DNA of 64,000 bases from Deinococcus psychrotolerans (GTDB taxonomy: Bacteria; Deinococcota; Deinococci; Deinococcales; Deinococcaceae), in the NCBI RefSeq assembly GCF_003860465.1, contig NZ_CP034183.1, positions 1-64,000 of the forward strand, read 5' to 3'. The position numbers and the translations under genes are program-made. The notes under the pieces are model-generated. The model was not told the DNA's origin. It did not search any database and saw nothing but the letters and a program-made list of their open reading frames with translations. Positions within the stretch are counted from its first letter, which is position 1. Every line of letters begins with the position of its first letter. Of the stretch, positions 41,161-48,764 are shown piece after piece.

Positions 41161-41310
41161 TTAGTGGTCGGTCTTCTCGATCAGATCAGTGATGATGACT
41201 TTGCGGCCTTCGAGGCGGCTCAGCTCATCAAGCAGCTTGCTCACAATGTCTAAATCAAGACGGTAAATAGAACGGCGAGTTTTGGCGCTGGAGAGAGCTT
41301 CCAAGATCAA
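41161..41310 (-). CDS. Small ribbon-helix-helix-like protein between dinB and purL
   Basis: A 49-codon frame from TTG 41310 reads MILEALSSAKTRR, then SIYRLDLDIVSKLLDELSRL and EGRKVIITDLIEKTDH before TAA. A beta-strand (RSIYRLD), helix (DIVSKLLDELSRLEG) and helix (KVIITDLIEK) in this order fit the ribbon-helix-helix/CopG DNA-binding pattern. GGAG lies 7 nt before the TTG. It lies in the purine transcription direction, starting 17 nt after the dinB stop. A DNA-binding or antitoxin-like role is inference; no partner toxin is beside it. Confidence 0.5.
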   Translation of the reverse strand: MILEALSSAKTRRSIYRLDLDIVSKLLDELSRLEGRKVIITDLIEKTDH

Positions 41311-41326
41311 AACGCATCTCCATACC

Positions 41327-41794
41327 TCAAGCCTTCTTCCCCAACTGCACCTGGCCCCGGTGATAGGCGATGTGCCGCAGATGCATTCCCAGTGCGGCTA
41401 GGCGGGGGCGCTCGCCGTTCGGAGCGCTGGGCGAAAAGGCCATGCCGCTCAAATCAGCGTCGCTGGCCCCGCGCAGATAAGCCACTGCCTGAGCGCCCAC
41501 GCTGCCGAGGTGCGCCAGAATCGCAGCCTGATCAGCGTCCTCGTCGACAGGGGCAAGTCCGTTCAAGTTCTGCGCCCAGGCTTGATCTTCCCAGCCCAGA
41601 AAATTGTAGGTAGAGGTTTTGTCCTCCAGCACCGTCAGCCGCAGCCAGTCGGCAATGTGCAGCGCGTGCCAGGCTGGAGAGTGGCCGAGTCTGGCCGTGC
41701 TGAACGTTCCCTCGGGTATGCTTTCCAGCACGGCGCGAAAGGCGCTGAGTTCTATTTCGTACTGATCGGCCAAAAAGGTCTGAATAGTGGTCAT
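41327..41794 (-). CDS. DinB-family (YfiT-like) putative metalloenzyme
   Basis: The 155-residue four-helix-bundle protein fits the DinB superfamily. It has the three usual His ligands: WHALHIADWLRL (first His) and HLRHIAYHRGQVQL (second and third). Members use a divalent metal and often act as thiol-dependent S-transferases; in bacillithiol-producing bacteria this includes BstA-like enzymes, so a bacillithiol transferase role is possible here because bshC is present. AAGGAG lies 7 nt before the ATG, inside the end of the upstream membrane-protein gene (ATGA overlap). Confidence 0.82.
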   Translation of the reverse strand: MTTIQTFLADQYEIELSAFRAVLESIPEGTFSTARLGHSPAWHALHIADWLRLTVLEDKTSTYNFLGWEDQAWAQNLNGLAPVDEDADQAAILAHLGSVGAQAVAYLRGASDADLSGMAFSPSAPNGERPRLAALGMHLRHIAYHRGQVQLGKKA

Positions 41795-42147
41795 TTGGTG
41801 CTCCTTGTGCTCAGCTTCCTAGTCCAAATCAGAAGCCATTGGGCGGTGCAGACGAAGAGCAGAGCGAAATCCAAACTCACGAGGAGGACGAACAGCCCGC
41901 CGTCTATGGACTCGAATGCAGGAGGCCGGTAAGGATTGAGGCCAGGAAAGATGCTAGTCAGGGCGCTGAACACCAGAGCCAGAACCAGGGTCAACACGAA
42001 AGTGGTTCCCACACCCGCAAAGATGAATCCCAGTGCCGCTTTCCAATCCAGCCTCCGGGGAAATTTGACGAGGAAGTAGAGGGGAATCAGCAACACCAGA
42101 GCGCCCAGCACGAGAGGCAATCCAACTAACAAAATATTCCAGTTCAT
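41791..42147 (-). CDS. Small integral membrane protein of unknown function
   Basis: The 118-residue protein has three to four hydrophobic segments (LLVGLPLVLGALVLLIPLYF, AALGFIFAGVGTTFVLTLVL, GGLFVLLVSLDFALLFVCTA) and no catalytic motif. It overlaps dinB by ATGA and starts 18 nt after the purQ stop, so it is cotranscribed with the purine genes. No family assigned. Confidence 0.65.
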   Translation of the reverse strand: MNWNILLVGLPLVLGALVLLIPLYFLVKFPRRLDWKAALGFIFAGVGTTFVLTLVLALVFSALTSIFPGLNPYRPPAFESIDGGLFVLLVSLDFALLFVCTAQWLLIWTRKLSTRSTK

Positions 42148-42165
42148 CCCCGCCGCCCCTTGCCT

Positions 42166-42828
42166 TTACACGCCAGATTTAAGCGACTGAAACAACCCCT
42201 GACCGTCCTCGCTGCCCAAAAGCGCTTCCACCGCCCGCTCGGGGTGCGGCATCATCCCCAGCACGTTGCCCTTTTCGCTGATGATTCCGGCGATGTCGTT
42301 CAGCGAGCCGTTGGGGTTGTCCAAGTAGCGGAAGATGACCCGGCCCTCACTTTCCAGCCGCTCGATGGTGCCCGCGTCGGCGTAATAGTTGCCCTCGCCG
42401 TGCGCGATGGGCATTTCTAGGGTCTGGCCCGGTGCATACGCCGAGGTGAAGGCGGTCTGATTGTTGTTTACCCGCAGGTGTACCGGCTTACACAAGAAAT
42501 GCAGATCGCGGTTGCGGCTGAGCGCTCCGGGCAGCAGTCCCGATTCGGTCAGCACCTGAAAGCCGTTGCAGATCCCCAGCACGTAGCCGCCGCGTTCGGC
42601 GTGCGCCTTGACGGCCCCCATGATCGGGCTGCGGGCGGCCACCGCGCCGCTGCGGAGGTGGTCGCCGTAGCTAAAGCCGCCGGGCAAAACCACCAGATCG
42701 GTGTTGCTGGGAAGGCCTTCTTCGGTGTGCCACACGAACCGGGCAGACGGATCAAGATTCATTTGGGCGGCGTGGAGCGCGTCGGCGTCGCAGTTGGAGC
42801 CGGGAAACTGAATCACGGCGACGTTCAC
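42166..42828 (-). CDS. purQ: Phosphoribosylformylglycinamidine synthase subunit PurQ
   Basis: PurQ is the class I glutamine amidotransferase subunit that feeds ammonia to PurL. The 220-residue protein has MNVAVIQFPGSNCDADAL, VVLPGGFSYGDHLRSGAVAA, the nucleophile elbow VLGICNGFQVL (Cys) and the MMPHPERAVE catalytic His-Glu. It overlaps the upstream cupin gene by 4 nt (ATGA-type). Confidence 0.95.
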   Translation of the reverse strand: MNVAVIQFPGSNCDADALHAAQMNLDPSARFVWHTEEGLPSNTDLVVLPGGFSYGDHLRSGAVAARSPIMGAVKAHAERGGYVLGICNGFQVLTESGLLPGALSRNRDLHFLCKPVHLRVNNNQTAFTSAYAPGQTLEMPIAHGEGNYYADAGTIERLESEGRVIFRYLDNPNGSLNDIAGIISEKGNVLGMMPHPERAVEALLGSEDGQGLFQSLKSGV

Positions 42829-43196
42829 AGGTGTTGCAACTCCTTCACGGTGCGTCCGCTGACGACGTTGCCGGTGTTGAGGGTGCTGGCGGGTTCAAAC
42901 ATCATGATCCAGGTTTCTTCCGTCTGGGCCACGGGCAAATGCTCCACGCCGCGCGGCACGACGAGCAGTTCGCCCTCGTTGATGATCCGCTCGCCGTCTC
43001 TGAAGTTGAGTTGCAGCACGCCTTTAATCACCATGAACAACTCGTCTTCATGTTCGTGGGCGTGCCACTCGAATTCGCCGCTGATGCGGGCAATTTTGAC
43101 CTGCTGGCCGTTGAGGTCGGCCACCACTCTGGGCGACCAGTGCTCAGTAAACAGAGCGAACTTTTCTTGCAAGTTGATTGTGTCAGGCGTGCTCAC
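42825..43196 (-). CDS. Cupin-domain protein inside the purine operon
   Basis: The 123-residue single cupin has motif 1 FEWHAHEHEDELFMVIKG (His-x-His ... Glu) and motif 2 GELLVVPRGVEHLPVA (Pro, Gly, His), giving a complete metal site. It overlaps purS upstream and purQ downstream by 4 nt each, so it is translated as part of the FGAM-synthase cluster. Similar cupins occur as enzymes or sugar/nucleotide binders; a purine-related role is inferred only from context. Confidence 0.85.
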   Translation of the reverse strand: MSTPDTINLQEKFALFTEHWSPRVVADLNGQQVKIARISGEFEWHAHEHEDELFMVIKGVLQLNFRDGERIINEGELLVVPRGVEHLPVAQTEETWIMMFEPASTLNTGNVVSGRTVKELQHL

Positions 43197-43471
43197 GCTG
43201 GCTCCAGCGCCGCTTCTTCCAGCTCCCAGCGCACATTTTCCATCACCGGATTGCTCAGCACGTTTTCGGCCATGTCTTTCAGGCGACTTTCCACCTCGCC
43301 GCGCTCGCCTTCGAGTTGCAGCTCGATGTATTTGCCGACCCGCACGCCGCTGACCTGCTGGCCGAGGTGCGAGAGGGATCGCTCAACCGTGCGTCCCTGC
43401 GGATCGAGGATGCTGGGCTTGAGGGTGACGAAAACTTTGGCCTGATAGGTTTTGGTTTGATCTTGAGGCAT
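43193..43471 (-). CDS. purS: Phosphoribosylformylglycinamidine synthase subunit PurS
   Basis: PurS is the small structural subunit that joins PurL and PurQ. The 92-residue protein has the family signatures AKVFVTLKPSILDPQGRTVERSL and VRVGKYIELQLEG, and ends in a short helix (VESRLKDMAENVLSNPVME). AAAGGA lies 6 nt before the ATG. It overlaps the cupin gene by 4 nt. Confidence 0.93.
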   Translation of the reverse strand: MPQDQTKTYQAKVFVTLKPSILDPQGRTVERSLSHLGQQVSGVRVGKYIELQLEGERGEVESRLKDMAENVLSNPVMENVRWELEEAALEPA

Positions 43472-43548
43472 GGAATTCCTTTGAAATGGGCGTGTGGCTT
43501 GCGACTTGTAAAAGAGAGTGACGGGCCTGTTGCTTACGGCTCAGAGCT

Positions 43549-44280
43549 TTAACTCAGCACCCGCCGCAGCATCTCCCCATACGCTTCCTCGACCCCGCCC
43601 AGATCGCGCCGGAAGCGGTCTTTGTCCATCTTCTCGTTCGTCTCGGCGTCCCAGAAGCGGCAGGTGTCGGGGCTGATCTCGTCGGCCAGCACGATCTGAC
43701 CGCTGGGCAACTTACCGAATTCCAGCTTGAAATCAATCAAGCGGATGCCACGTTCCAAGAAGAACGGCGTCAAGAACGCGTTGACTTGCAGCGTCAATTC
43801 ACGGATGCGGGCCATGTCGCCCTCACTGGCCCACCCCAGCGCCACGGCGGTATCGGTGTTGATCAGCGGGTCGCCCAGCGCGTCGGATTTGTAGCAGTAT
43901 TCCACCACGGGGCGCGGGAGCGGCGTGCCTTCCTCCAGTCCCAGCTTCTTGGCAAAACTGCCCGCCGCGACATTGCGCGTAATCACTTCCACCGGCACAA
44001 TCGTCACCGCCTTGACCAGTTGCTCGGTGTCGCTGAGCTTGGCAACAAAGTGGGTGGGAATACCCGCGCCCTCCAATTTCGGATACAGCGCGGCGGCGAT
44101 GGCGTTGTTGGTGGCTCCTTTGCCCGCCCAACTGCCACGCTTCTGGGCGTTGAAGGCGGTGGCCTCGTCTTTGTATTCCACCAAATACTGCTCGGGGTCG
44201 GCGGTGGCGTAGACCCGCTTGGCCTTGCCTTCGTACTTGAGTTCAGCTTTGGTGGAGGGATGCTGGCTGGGCTGGGTCAT
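43549..44280 (-). CDS. purC: Phosphoribosylaminoimidazole-succinocarboxamide synthase
   Basis: PurC ligates CAIR and aspartate to SAICAR using ATP. The 243-residue protein has [11 protein letters not shown] at the N-terminus, [30 protein letters not shown] and [14 protein letters not shown], all SAICAR synthetase signatures. CAGGAG lies 6 nt before the ATG. It heads the leftward purine cluster; purS begins about 80 bp downstream. Confidence 0.95.
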   Translation of the reverse strand: MTQPSQHPSTKAELKYEGKAKRVYATADPEQYLVEYKDEATAFNAQKRGSWAGKGATNNAIAAALYPKLEGAGIPTHFVAKLSDTEQLVKAVTIVPVEVITRNVAAGSFAKKLGLEEGTPLPRPVVEYCYKSDALGDPLINTDTAVALGWASEGDMARIRELTLQVNAFLTPFFLERGIRLIDFKLEFGKLPSGQIVLADEISPDTCRFWDAETNEKMDKDRFRRDLGGVEEAYGEMLRRVLS

Positions 44281-44587
44281 GGACGCTCCTGTCAGGACTG
44301 TGAATAAAAAACTTTGACTTCAAACTTGCGCCGGAAAATGGGAGCAGCGAGCGCTTCCGACTGGGGAAAGAGGCTCGCTGTATTGGCTGCTGAAAGTACT
44401 GAATTGTTCGGGACGTTGCTGAATTGAAAACCTCTCAAGCCACTTTTTCAGGCTGGCGAGACGGGGGCCGCTGGAATAAAGGAAGGGCCGAACCAACACC
44501 GCTTCGGTATCCAGAGCAAAGCTTAACACCCGCGCGGCTGCCGCAGACGGCCTTGGCCGACCCAGAGCCTTTATACTGGCGGTGCTT
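44281..44587. promoter_or_regulatory. Divergent purC/trhO control region
   Basis: The 300-bp region drives the purine operon leftward and trhO rightward. For trhO, TATACT lies at 44572-44577. On the purC strand a CCGAACAAT sequence (complement at about 44403-44411) matches the core of the Firmicute PurR box. A purine-riboswitch core was not found. Confidence 0.4.
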
Positions 44588-45562
44588 ATGGCCTGCTCAC
44601 CCGAGTTTACCCCTCCCACTGCGCCGAAAGCGGACGTGTCGTCTGCCGATTTGGCCGTGCCCGCTTGGGTGGTGGCCGCCCTTTACCAGTTCAAAGCGGT
44701 GGAGAATCCCAGCGAATGGCGTCAGCACCTGCTTGGAGTGCTGGAGCCGCTGGGCCTGTGCGGCACGCTGCTGATCGCTCCCGAAGGCGTCAACGGCACA
44801 CTGGCCGGAACCCGTCAGGCCGTGACCCAATTGCGAACCGAGTTGGCCAAGCTCGGCTTCGACGATCTGGAGTACAAAGAATCACTCAGTCAGCACAGGC
44901 CCTTTCGCCGCCTCAAGGTGCGTCTCAAGCGCGAAATCGTGACGCTGGGCGTGGACGTCGCGCCGCGTCAGCGGGTGGGCCGCTACGTAGAAGCCCAGGA
45001 CTGGAACGCCTTGATGGCCGACCCCGACGTGCTGCTGATCGACACCCGCAACACCTACGAAATCAAAGCCGGAACGTTTGAGGGCGCGGTCGACCCGCAG
45101 CTCAGCAGCTTCGGCGAGTTCCCGGCCTGGGCAGAGCAGCACCTCGCCGCACAGAAGGGGCGCAAAATCGCCATGTTCTGCACCGGCGGCATTCGCTGCG
45201 AAAAATCCACCAGTCTGCTGCTGGAACTCGGCTTTGAAGACGTGTATCACCTCAGGGGCGGCATTCTGAGTTATCTCGAACACGTTCCGGAGACTGAGAG
45301 CCGCTGGAACGGCGAATGCTTCGTCTTTGACGAACGGGTCACCGTCGGGCACGGCCTCAAGGTCGGGGCGGGGGAGATGTGCCTAAGCTGCGGCTGGCCG
45401 CTGACACCCTCCGAAGCCCAGCACGCCGAGTTTGAGCGCGGGGTGAGTTGCCAGCACTGCTTTACGCGCACCACTGAGCCGCAAAAAGCCAGCTTCCGGG
45501 AGCGTCAGCAGTGGTACGAGCGCCGAGCCGACGAAAATGGAGCGGTTGAAAGGCAGCCGTGA
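44588..45562 (+). CDS. trhO: tRNA uridine(34) 5-hydroxylase, rhodanese family
   Basis: TrhO (YceA) hydroxylates U34 of tRNA to 5-hydroxyuridine with oxygen. The 324-residue protein has the N-terminal acylphosphatase-like domain (LCGTLLIAPEGVNGTLAGTR, RRLKVRLKREIVTLG), a rhodanese domain with the active-site loop FCTGGIRCEKSTSLLLELGF, and a C-terminal Cys cluster (CLSCGWPL, CQHCF) likely to bind metal. TATACT (44572-44577) lies 10 nt before this ATG and 4 nt before an in-frame GTG at 44582, so either start is possible. Confidence 0.9.
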   Translation: MACSPEFTPPTAPKADVSSADLAVPAWVVAALYQFKAVENPSEWRQHLLGVLEPLGLCGTLLIAPEGVNGTLAGTRQAVTQLRTELAKLGFDDLEYKESLSQHRPFRRLKVRLKREIVTLGVDVAPRQRVGRYVEAQDWNALMADPDVLLIDTRNTYEIKAGTFEGAVDPQLSSFGEFPAWAEQHLAAQKGRKIAMFCTGGIRCEKSTSLLLELGFEDVYHLRGGILSYLEHVPETESRWNGECFVFDERVTVGHGLKVGAGEMCLSCGWPLTPSEAQHAEFERGVSCQHCFTRTTEPQKASFRERQQWYERRADENGAVERQP

Positions 45563-45586
45563 GACCAGGGGCACTACACTGAAGGT

Positions 45587-45895
45587 ATGGTTTCTCTTTC
45601 TGCTGCCTCACTTTTATTGGTCGTTGACCTGATTGACGAAGACACCGGCCTCGCCGAAGTGGAAGACGATCAGGGCCGCACCTACGCTTTTCCCGCTGCC
45701 TGGTTGCCCGAAGTTGCTGACGGCCAGGCCTACCGCGCGGTGGTGTCTGAGAGCGGCCTGACGTTCGTCGCCGAAGCAGGCGGCGCGGCGCTCTTGCGCG
45801 AAAAAAGCAAGCAGACTTTGCTGGACTTCAGTGATGATTTCAGCGCCGAAAACTCTGACGCTGAAGACTCGATTGACCCATCGGAACGGCCATGA
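45587..45895 (+). CDS. Small DUF3006-like protein
   Basis: The 102-residue acidic protein starts with a beta-barrel-like segment (LLVVDLIDEDTGLAEVEDDQGRTYAFPAAWLP) resembling DUF3006 proteins and ends in a disordered acidic tail (DFSDDFSAENSDAEDSIDPSERP). TACACT lies 6 nt before the ATG. It overlaps the phosphoesterase gene by ATGA, suggesting linked function. Family call is tentative. Confidence 0.6.
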   Translation: MVSLSAASLLLVVDLIDEDTGLAEVEDDQGRTYAFPAAWLPEVADGQAYRAVVSESGLTFVAEAGGAALLREKSKQTLLDFSDDFSAENSDAEDSIDPSERP

Positions 45896-46731
45896 GCGAA
45901 GTCGTCGTGATTCCCGATTTGCACGGGAGGCTCGATCTGCTCAGGGCCGCCGTGCGTGAATTCCCCGAGGCTCACTTTTTATCGCTGGGCGACGCTATAG
46001 ATAGGGGGCCGCAGAGCCTGGCCACTGTGGACGAACTGCTCAGGCTTCACGAGCAGGGCCGCGTCACCCTCCTGATGGGCAACCATGAGCGGATGGCCCA
46101 GGAAGGCCTGCGCTGGTACACCCAGTACACCGGCACGCACGACATGGGCAATTACCGCAAAGCCATGGAAGGCTACCAGTGGTGGATGCAGGCGGGCGGC
46201 GACACCATCCGCAAAGAAATGCCCAGCTACGCCGCAGAGTTTGGCGGCCCCACCTCGCTGACCCTCGAAAAGTTCCCGCCGAATCTGGCCCGCTACCTCG
46301 ACTTGCTCAAACGGGTGGTGTACGTCACCGCTGACGGCATCATCCATGATCAGGTGCCGGACGAACCGAGCGTCTTGGTCGCCCACGCCAGCCCACCGGT
46401 CAGCCACCCGCAGTACCCCAACCCCGAGTCGGCGGCGCTGTGGCTGCGCCCTTTTGAAGGCCCGTTTGCGCTGCCGCCGCAGGTGGTCTACAGCGTTCAC
46501 GGCCACACCCCCGTGCGCGTGCCCACCCGCATGGGCCGCCACCTCTACCTTGATATGGGCGCTTACGAAACGGGGCGGCTGGCGCTGCTTCCGCTGCAAG
46601 TCCACCAGGTCAAAGCGGTGACGGTGCTCAGCGGGCGCGGCGATCCGCTGCGGGCCAGCCGTTATCCGGCTTTCGGTGAAGCGCTGCCGACCCGCGTCGT
46701 GACGCTGGACAATGCGCCTACACGGCGCTGA
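45892..46731 (+). CDS. Calcineurin-like metallophosphoesterase
   Basis: The 279-residue protein carries all the phosphoesterase metal-binding blocks: VIPDLHGRLDLL, LSLGDAIDRGPQS, LLMGNHERMA, VAHASPPVS and YSVHGHTPVR. This is the ApaH/serine-threonine protein phosphatase branch, which hydrolyses phosphoproteins or dinucleoside polyphosphates. Its substrate is unknown. It is translationally coupled to the upstream small acidic protein. Confidence 0.9.
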   Translation: MSEVVVIPDLHGRLDLLRAAVREFPEAHFLSLGDAIDRGPQSLATVDELLRLHEQGRVTLLMGNHERMAQEGLRWYTQYTGTHDMGNYRKAMEGYQWWMQAGGDTIRKEMPSYAAEFGGPTSLTLEKFPPNLARYLDLLKRVVYVTADGIIHDQVPDEPSVLVAHASPPVSHPQYPNPESAALWLRPFEGPFALPPQVVYSVHGHTPVRVPTRMGRHLYLDMGAYETGRLALLPLQVHQVKAVTVLSGRGDPLRASRYPAFGEALPTRVVTLDNAPTRR

Positions 46732-46785
46732 GGGGAAGAGTGAGGGGACAGATTGCCGCTCCCCTTTGCGGTATGCTGGCAAGCC

Positions 46786-47175
46786 ATGAAGCTCAGGCCG
46801 CCCCCCATCACCCGCCACCTGTGGCTCGGCCTGGGGTTTGTCTTTACCGCTGTGGGCCTGGTCGGCACCGTCTTGCCGCTGCTACCTGGCACCGGATTTC
46901 TGGTGCTGGCGGCCTGGTGTTTTTCGCGCAGCAGCCCCAAGTTTGAAGCGTGGCTGCTGAATTTGCCGCTGGCCGGTCAACTCATCCGCGATTACCGTGA
47001 CGGCTTGGGCATGCCACTGAGAGCCAAAATCGTGGCTTGCCTCAGCATCCTGCTGGCCGTGAGCCTGAGCATTGGCCGCATTCCGGTGCTGGTCGGTCAG
47101 GTGACCTGGGTGCTGATTGGCCTTTTCGGCATCTGGTACATCATCTGGCGGGTGCCGCTGCGGCGCGTACCCTGA
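46786..47175 (+). CDS. DUF454 (YbaN-like) inner membrane protein
   Basis: The 129-residue protein has the YbaN pattern: WLGLGFVFTAVGLVGTVLPLLPGTGFLVLAAWCFSRSSPKFEAWLL followed by a basic loop (DYRDGLGMPLRAK) and two more transmembrane segments. Function of the family is unknown. TATGCT (46772-46777) 8 nt before this ATG fixes the start; an earlier in-frame start at 46753 is upstream of that hexamer. Confidence 0.88.
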   Translation: MKLRPPPITRHLWLGLGFVFTAVGLVGTVLPLLPGTGFLVLAAWCFSRSSPKFEAWLLNLPLAGQLIRDYRDGLGMPLRAKIVACLSILLAVSLSIGRIPVLVGQVTWVLIGLFGIWYIIWRVPLRRVP

Positions 47176-47184
47176 GCATCTTGC

Positions 47185-47499
47185 TTACAGCACCGCTTCC
47201 ATTCCCGACAAGCACTCCTGAGCAATAGCGCGGGCCAGCGGATCGCGGGTCGAGCGGGCGTAACTGACGCCGAGGTGCAGGTGCTCGTCGGCGGCGTCTG
47301 CGCCGATGATGGCCAGCGTTTGAAAAAAAGCCAGATGCACGTGCGAAAGCAGCACGTCGCGGGTGCGCTCTGGCGGCAGCACCCTTAATGTCCCGAGCGC
47401 CTCGCTGAGCAGCTCCAGAGCCGCTTTGCTATCACTTTCAATGGCCGCTTCCCGCCCCAATTGCAGGGAACGGGCTGCACTGAGATAAGCCGGACGCAT
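47185..47499 (-). CDS. Small helical protein of unknown function
   Basis: The 104-residue protein is mostly helical (YLSAARSLQLGREAAIESDSKAALELLSEALGTLRV, DVLLSHVHLAFFQTLAIIGADAADEHLHLGV), with spacing that resembles two or three TPR-like hairpins. No family assigned. TAGACT (47507-47512) lies 7 nt before the ATG at 47499 and fixes this start; the frame opens 25 codons earlier. Confidence 0.6.
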   Translation of the reverse strand: MRPAYLSAARSLQLGREAAIESDSKAALELLSEALGTLRVLPPERTRDVLLSHVHLAFFQTLAIIGADAADEHLHLGVSYARSTRDPLARAIAQECLSGMEAVL

Positions 47500-47591
47500 A
47501 CTCGGCAGTCTAGCGCGGCCTGATGAACTTGACGCGGTATTGGCCGAACGTAAGATTTGCGTGAGGAGGTACACGTTACCTTTGCCTCGGC

Positions 47592-47879
47592 ATGAACAGT
47601 ACGGTCACGATTTCTCTCCTGAGCAGTTTGACCCTTTTTCTGGGCCTGACCGCCTTGGCCCGTTGGCGGGTTTTGGGCCGCCGCCGCAACCTTGGCGGCG
47701 CAGCGTTGGCGCTGATCGGGGTGCTGGGCGCAGGCTGGTTGATGTTTAGTGGCGCTGCCAACCTCGCGGTTCCTGCTGCGCTGATCGGCGTACTCGGCTA
47801 CTTTTTTGGGCATGTCACCACACCGCGCCCCGCCGACTCTTCAAAAAGTAGCCCCTCGTCCCAACTCCCTGAAGTTTGA
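47592..47879 (+). CDS. Small membrane protein of unknown function
   Basis: The 95-residue protein has three hydrophobic segments (VTISLLSSLTLFLGLTALA, LGGAALALIGVLGAGWLMF, AVPAALIGVLGYFFG) and a short Ser/Pro-rich tail. TACCTT lies 9 nt before the ATG. A second small membrane-protein gene follows 22 nt after its stop, and the two may be one transcript. Confidence 0.6.
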   Translation: MNSTVTISLLSSLTLFLGLTALARWRVLGRRRNLGGAALALIGVLGAGWLMFSGAANLAVPAALIGVLGYFFGHVTTPRPADSSKSSPSSQLPEV

Positions 47880-47901
47880 CGTTATTTCTGGAGCGTAAGC
47901 A

Positions 47902-48183
47902 ATGCTCTCAACACCCCTCCTCGTTCTCCTGACTCTGGCCGGAATTACCGCGACCTGCACGGGCGGGTATCTGCTCTTTTCACGCATCAAGTTCGGCCCA
48001 GACCGCCAGATTGACCCCAGACTGATTCTCTGGCCGTTTATAGCCATGGTTTTGGGAGACGTTGGAGCTGGTGCGCTTTTCTTTGTGTTCAAAGCGCCGC
48101 TGTGGATGCCGATCAGTGTATTGGTCGCCGGTTATGTGGGCGTACAACTGGCTTTGCTGCGCCGCCGCTCCAGGCCCGGCTGA
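47902..48183 (+). CDS. Small membrane protein of unknown function
   Basis: The 93-residue protein has three hydrophobic segments (LLVLLTLAGITATCTGGYLLF, LILWPFIAMVLGDVGAGALFF, MPISVLVAGYVGVQLALL) and a basic C-terminus. TGGAG lies about 9 nt before the ATG. No family assigned. Confidence 0.6.
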   Translation: MLSTPLLVLLTLAGITATCTGGYLLFSRIKFGPDRQIDPRLILWPFIAMVLGDVGAGALFFVFKAPLWMPISVLVAGYVGVQLALLRRRSRPG

Positions 48184-48186
48184 GTT

Positions 48187-48753
48187 TTAGCCGTCGGCCA
48201 GCCGCAGCCAGGGCCAGCGCCGCTGATAATCCGCCGCTTTGGCCGCGTAGAGTTCGGGCGTGTGGTTGAGCGGATTGGGCCGTAAAATACCCGCGCTGAG
48301 GTCGTCAAAGCCGTAGGGAGCGTACACCCCGCCTTCCGCGTCCATGCCCACGCAAGTGCAAAGCACCAAAAACTGCTTGATGCCCTCTTCCGCACTGCTA
48401 ATGGGGGGGCGCGGGTGGCCGTACTTATCGCCAAACCACAGATGCACGCGGGCTTGGTTGCGCACTTCGATCCGCACGCCCAAGTCGGCATACAGCGTTT
48501 CAGCACGGCGAATCGCGGCGTCCTCGGCTTCGTAGCTGGTGTCTTCATCCCAGTAGAAGATGTCGTAATCGCGCAGCCCCTCGGCAGGCGGGCGGTTTGA
48601 GCGCACATTCCAAACGGTCTGGAACAGGCAACCCGCCACCAAAAAGAGCTGCGGCACCGCCAACTCGCCCAGCCGCTCCAGCAGAGCAGCGTTGACCGGG
48701 TTGCTCAGCGCCGCCGCCCTGAATTCGGCCTCACCCATGTGAGTTGGGTTCAT
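48187..48753 (-). CDS. Nucleotidyltransferase-like protein (COG3575 type)
   Basis: The 188-residue protein resembles the uncharacterised nucleotidyltransferase family once called DUF925: FLVAGCLFQTVWNVRSNRPPAEGLRDYDIFYWDEDTSYEAED carries an acidic DYDIFYWD motif that would bind metal, followed by EVRNQARVHLWF and a C-terminal PNPLNHTPELYAAKAADYQRRWPWL. Substrate unknown. TAAATT (48762-48767) lies 8 nt before the ATG and overlaps the end of pnp. Confidence 0.82.
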   Translation of the reverse strand: MNPTHMGEAEFRAAALSNPVNAALLERLGELAVPQLFLVAGCLFQTVWNVRSNRPPAEGLRDYDIFYWDEDTSYEAEDAAIRRAETLYADLGVRIEVRNQARVHLWFGDKYGHPRPPISSAEEGIKQFLVLCTCVGMDAEGGVYAPYGFDDLSAGILRPNPLNHTPELYAAKAADYQRRWPWLRLADG

Positions 48754-48764
48754 GCCGGTTGAAT

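Noticed and set aside
44281..44587. Purine riboswitch upstream of purC
   Set aside because: The conserved junction sequences of the purine aptamer could not be found on the purC strand.
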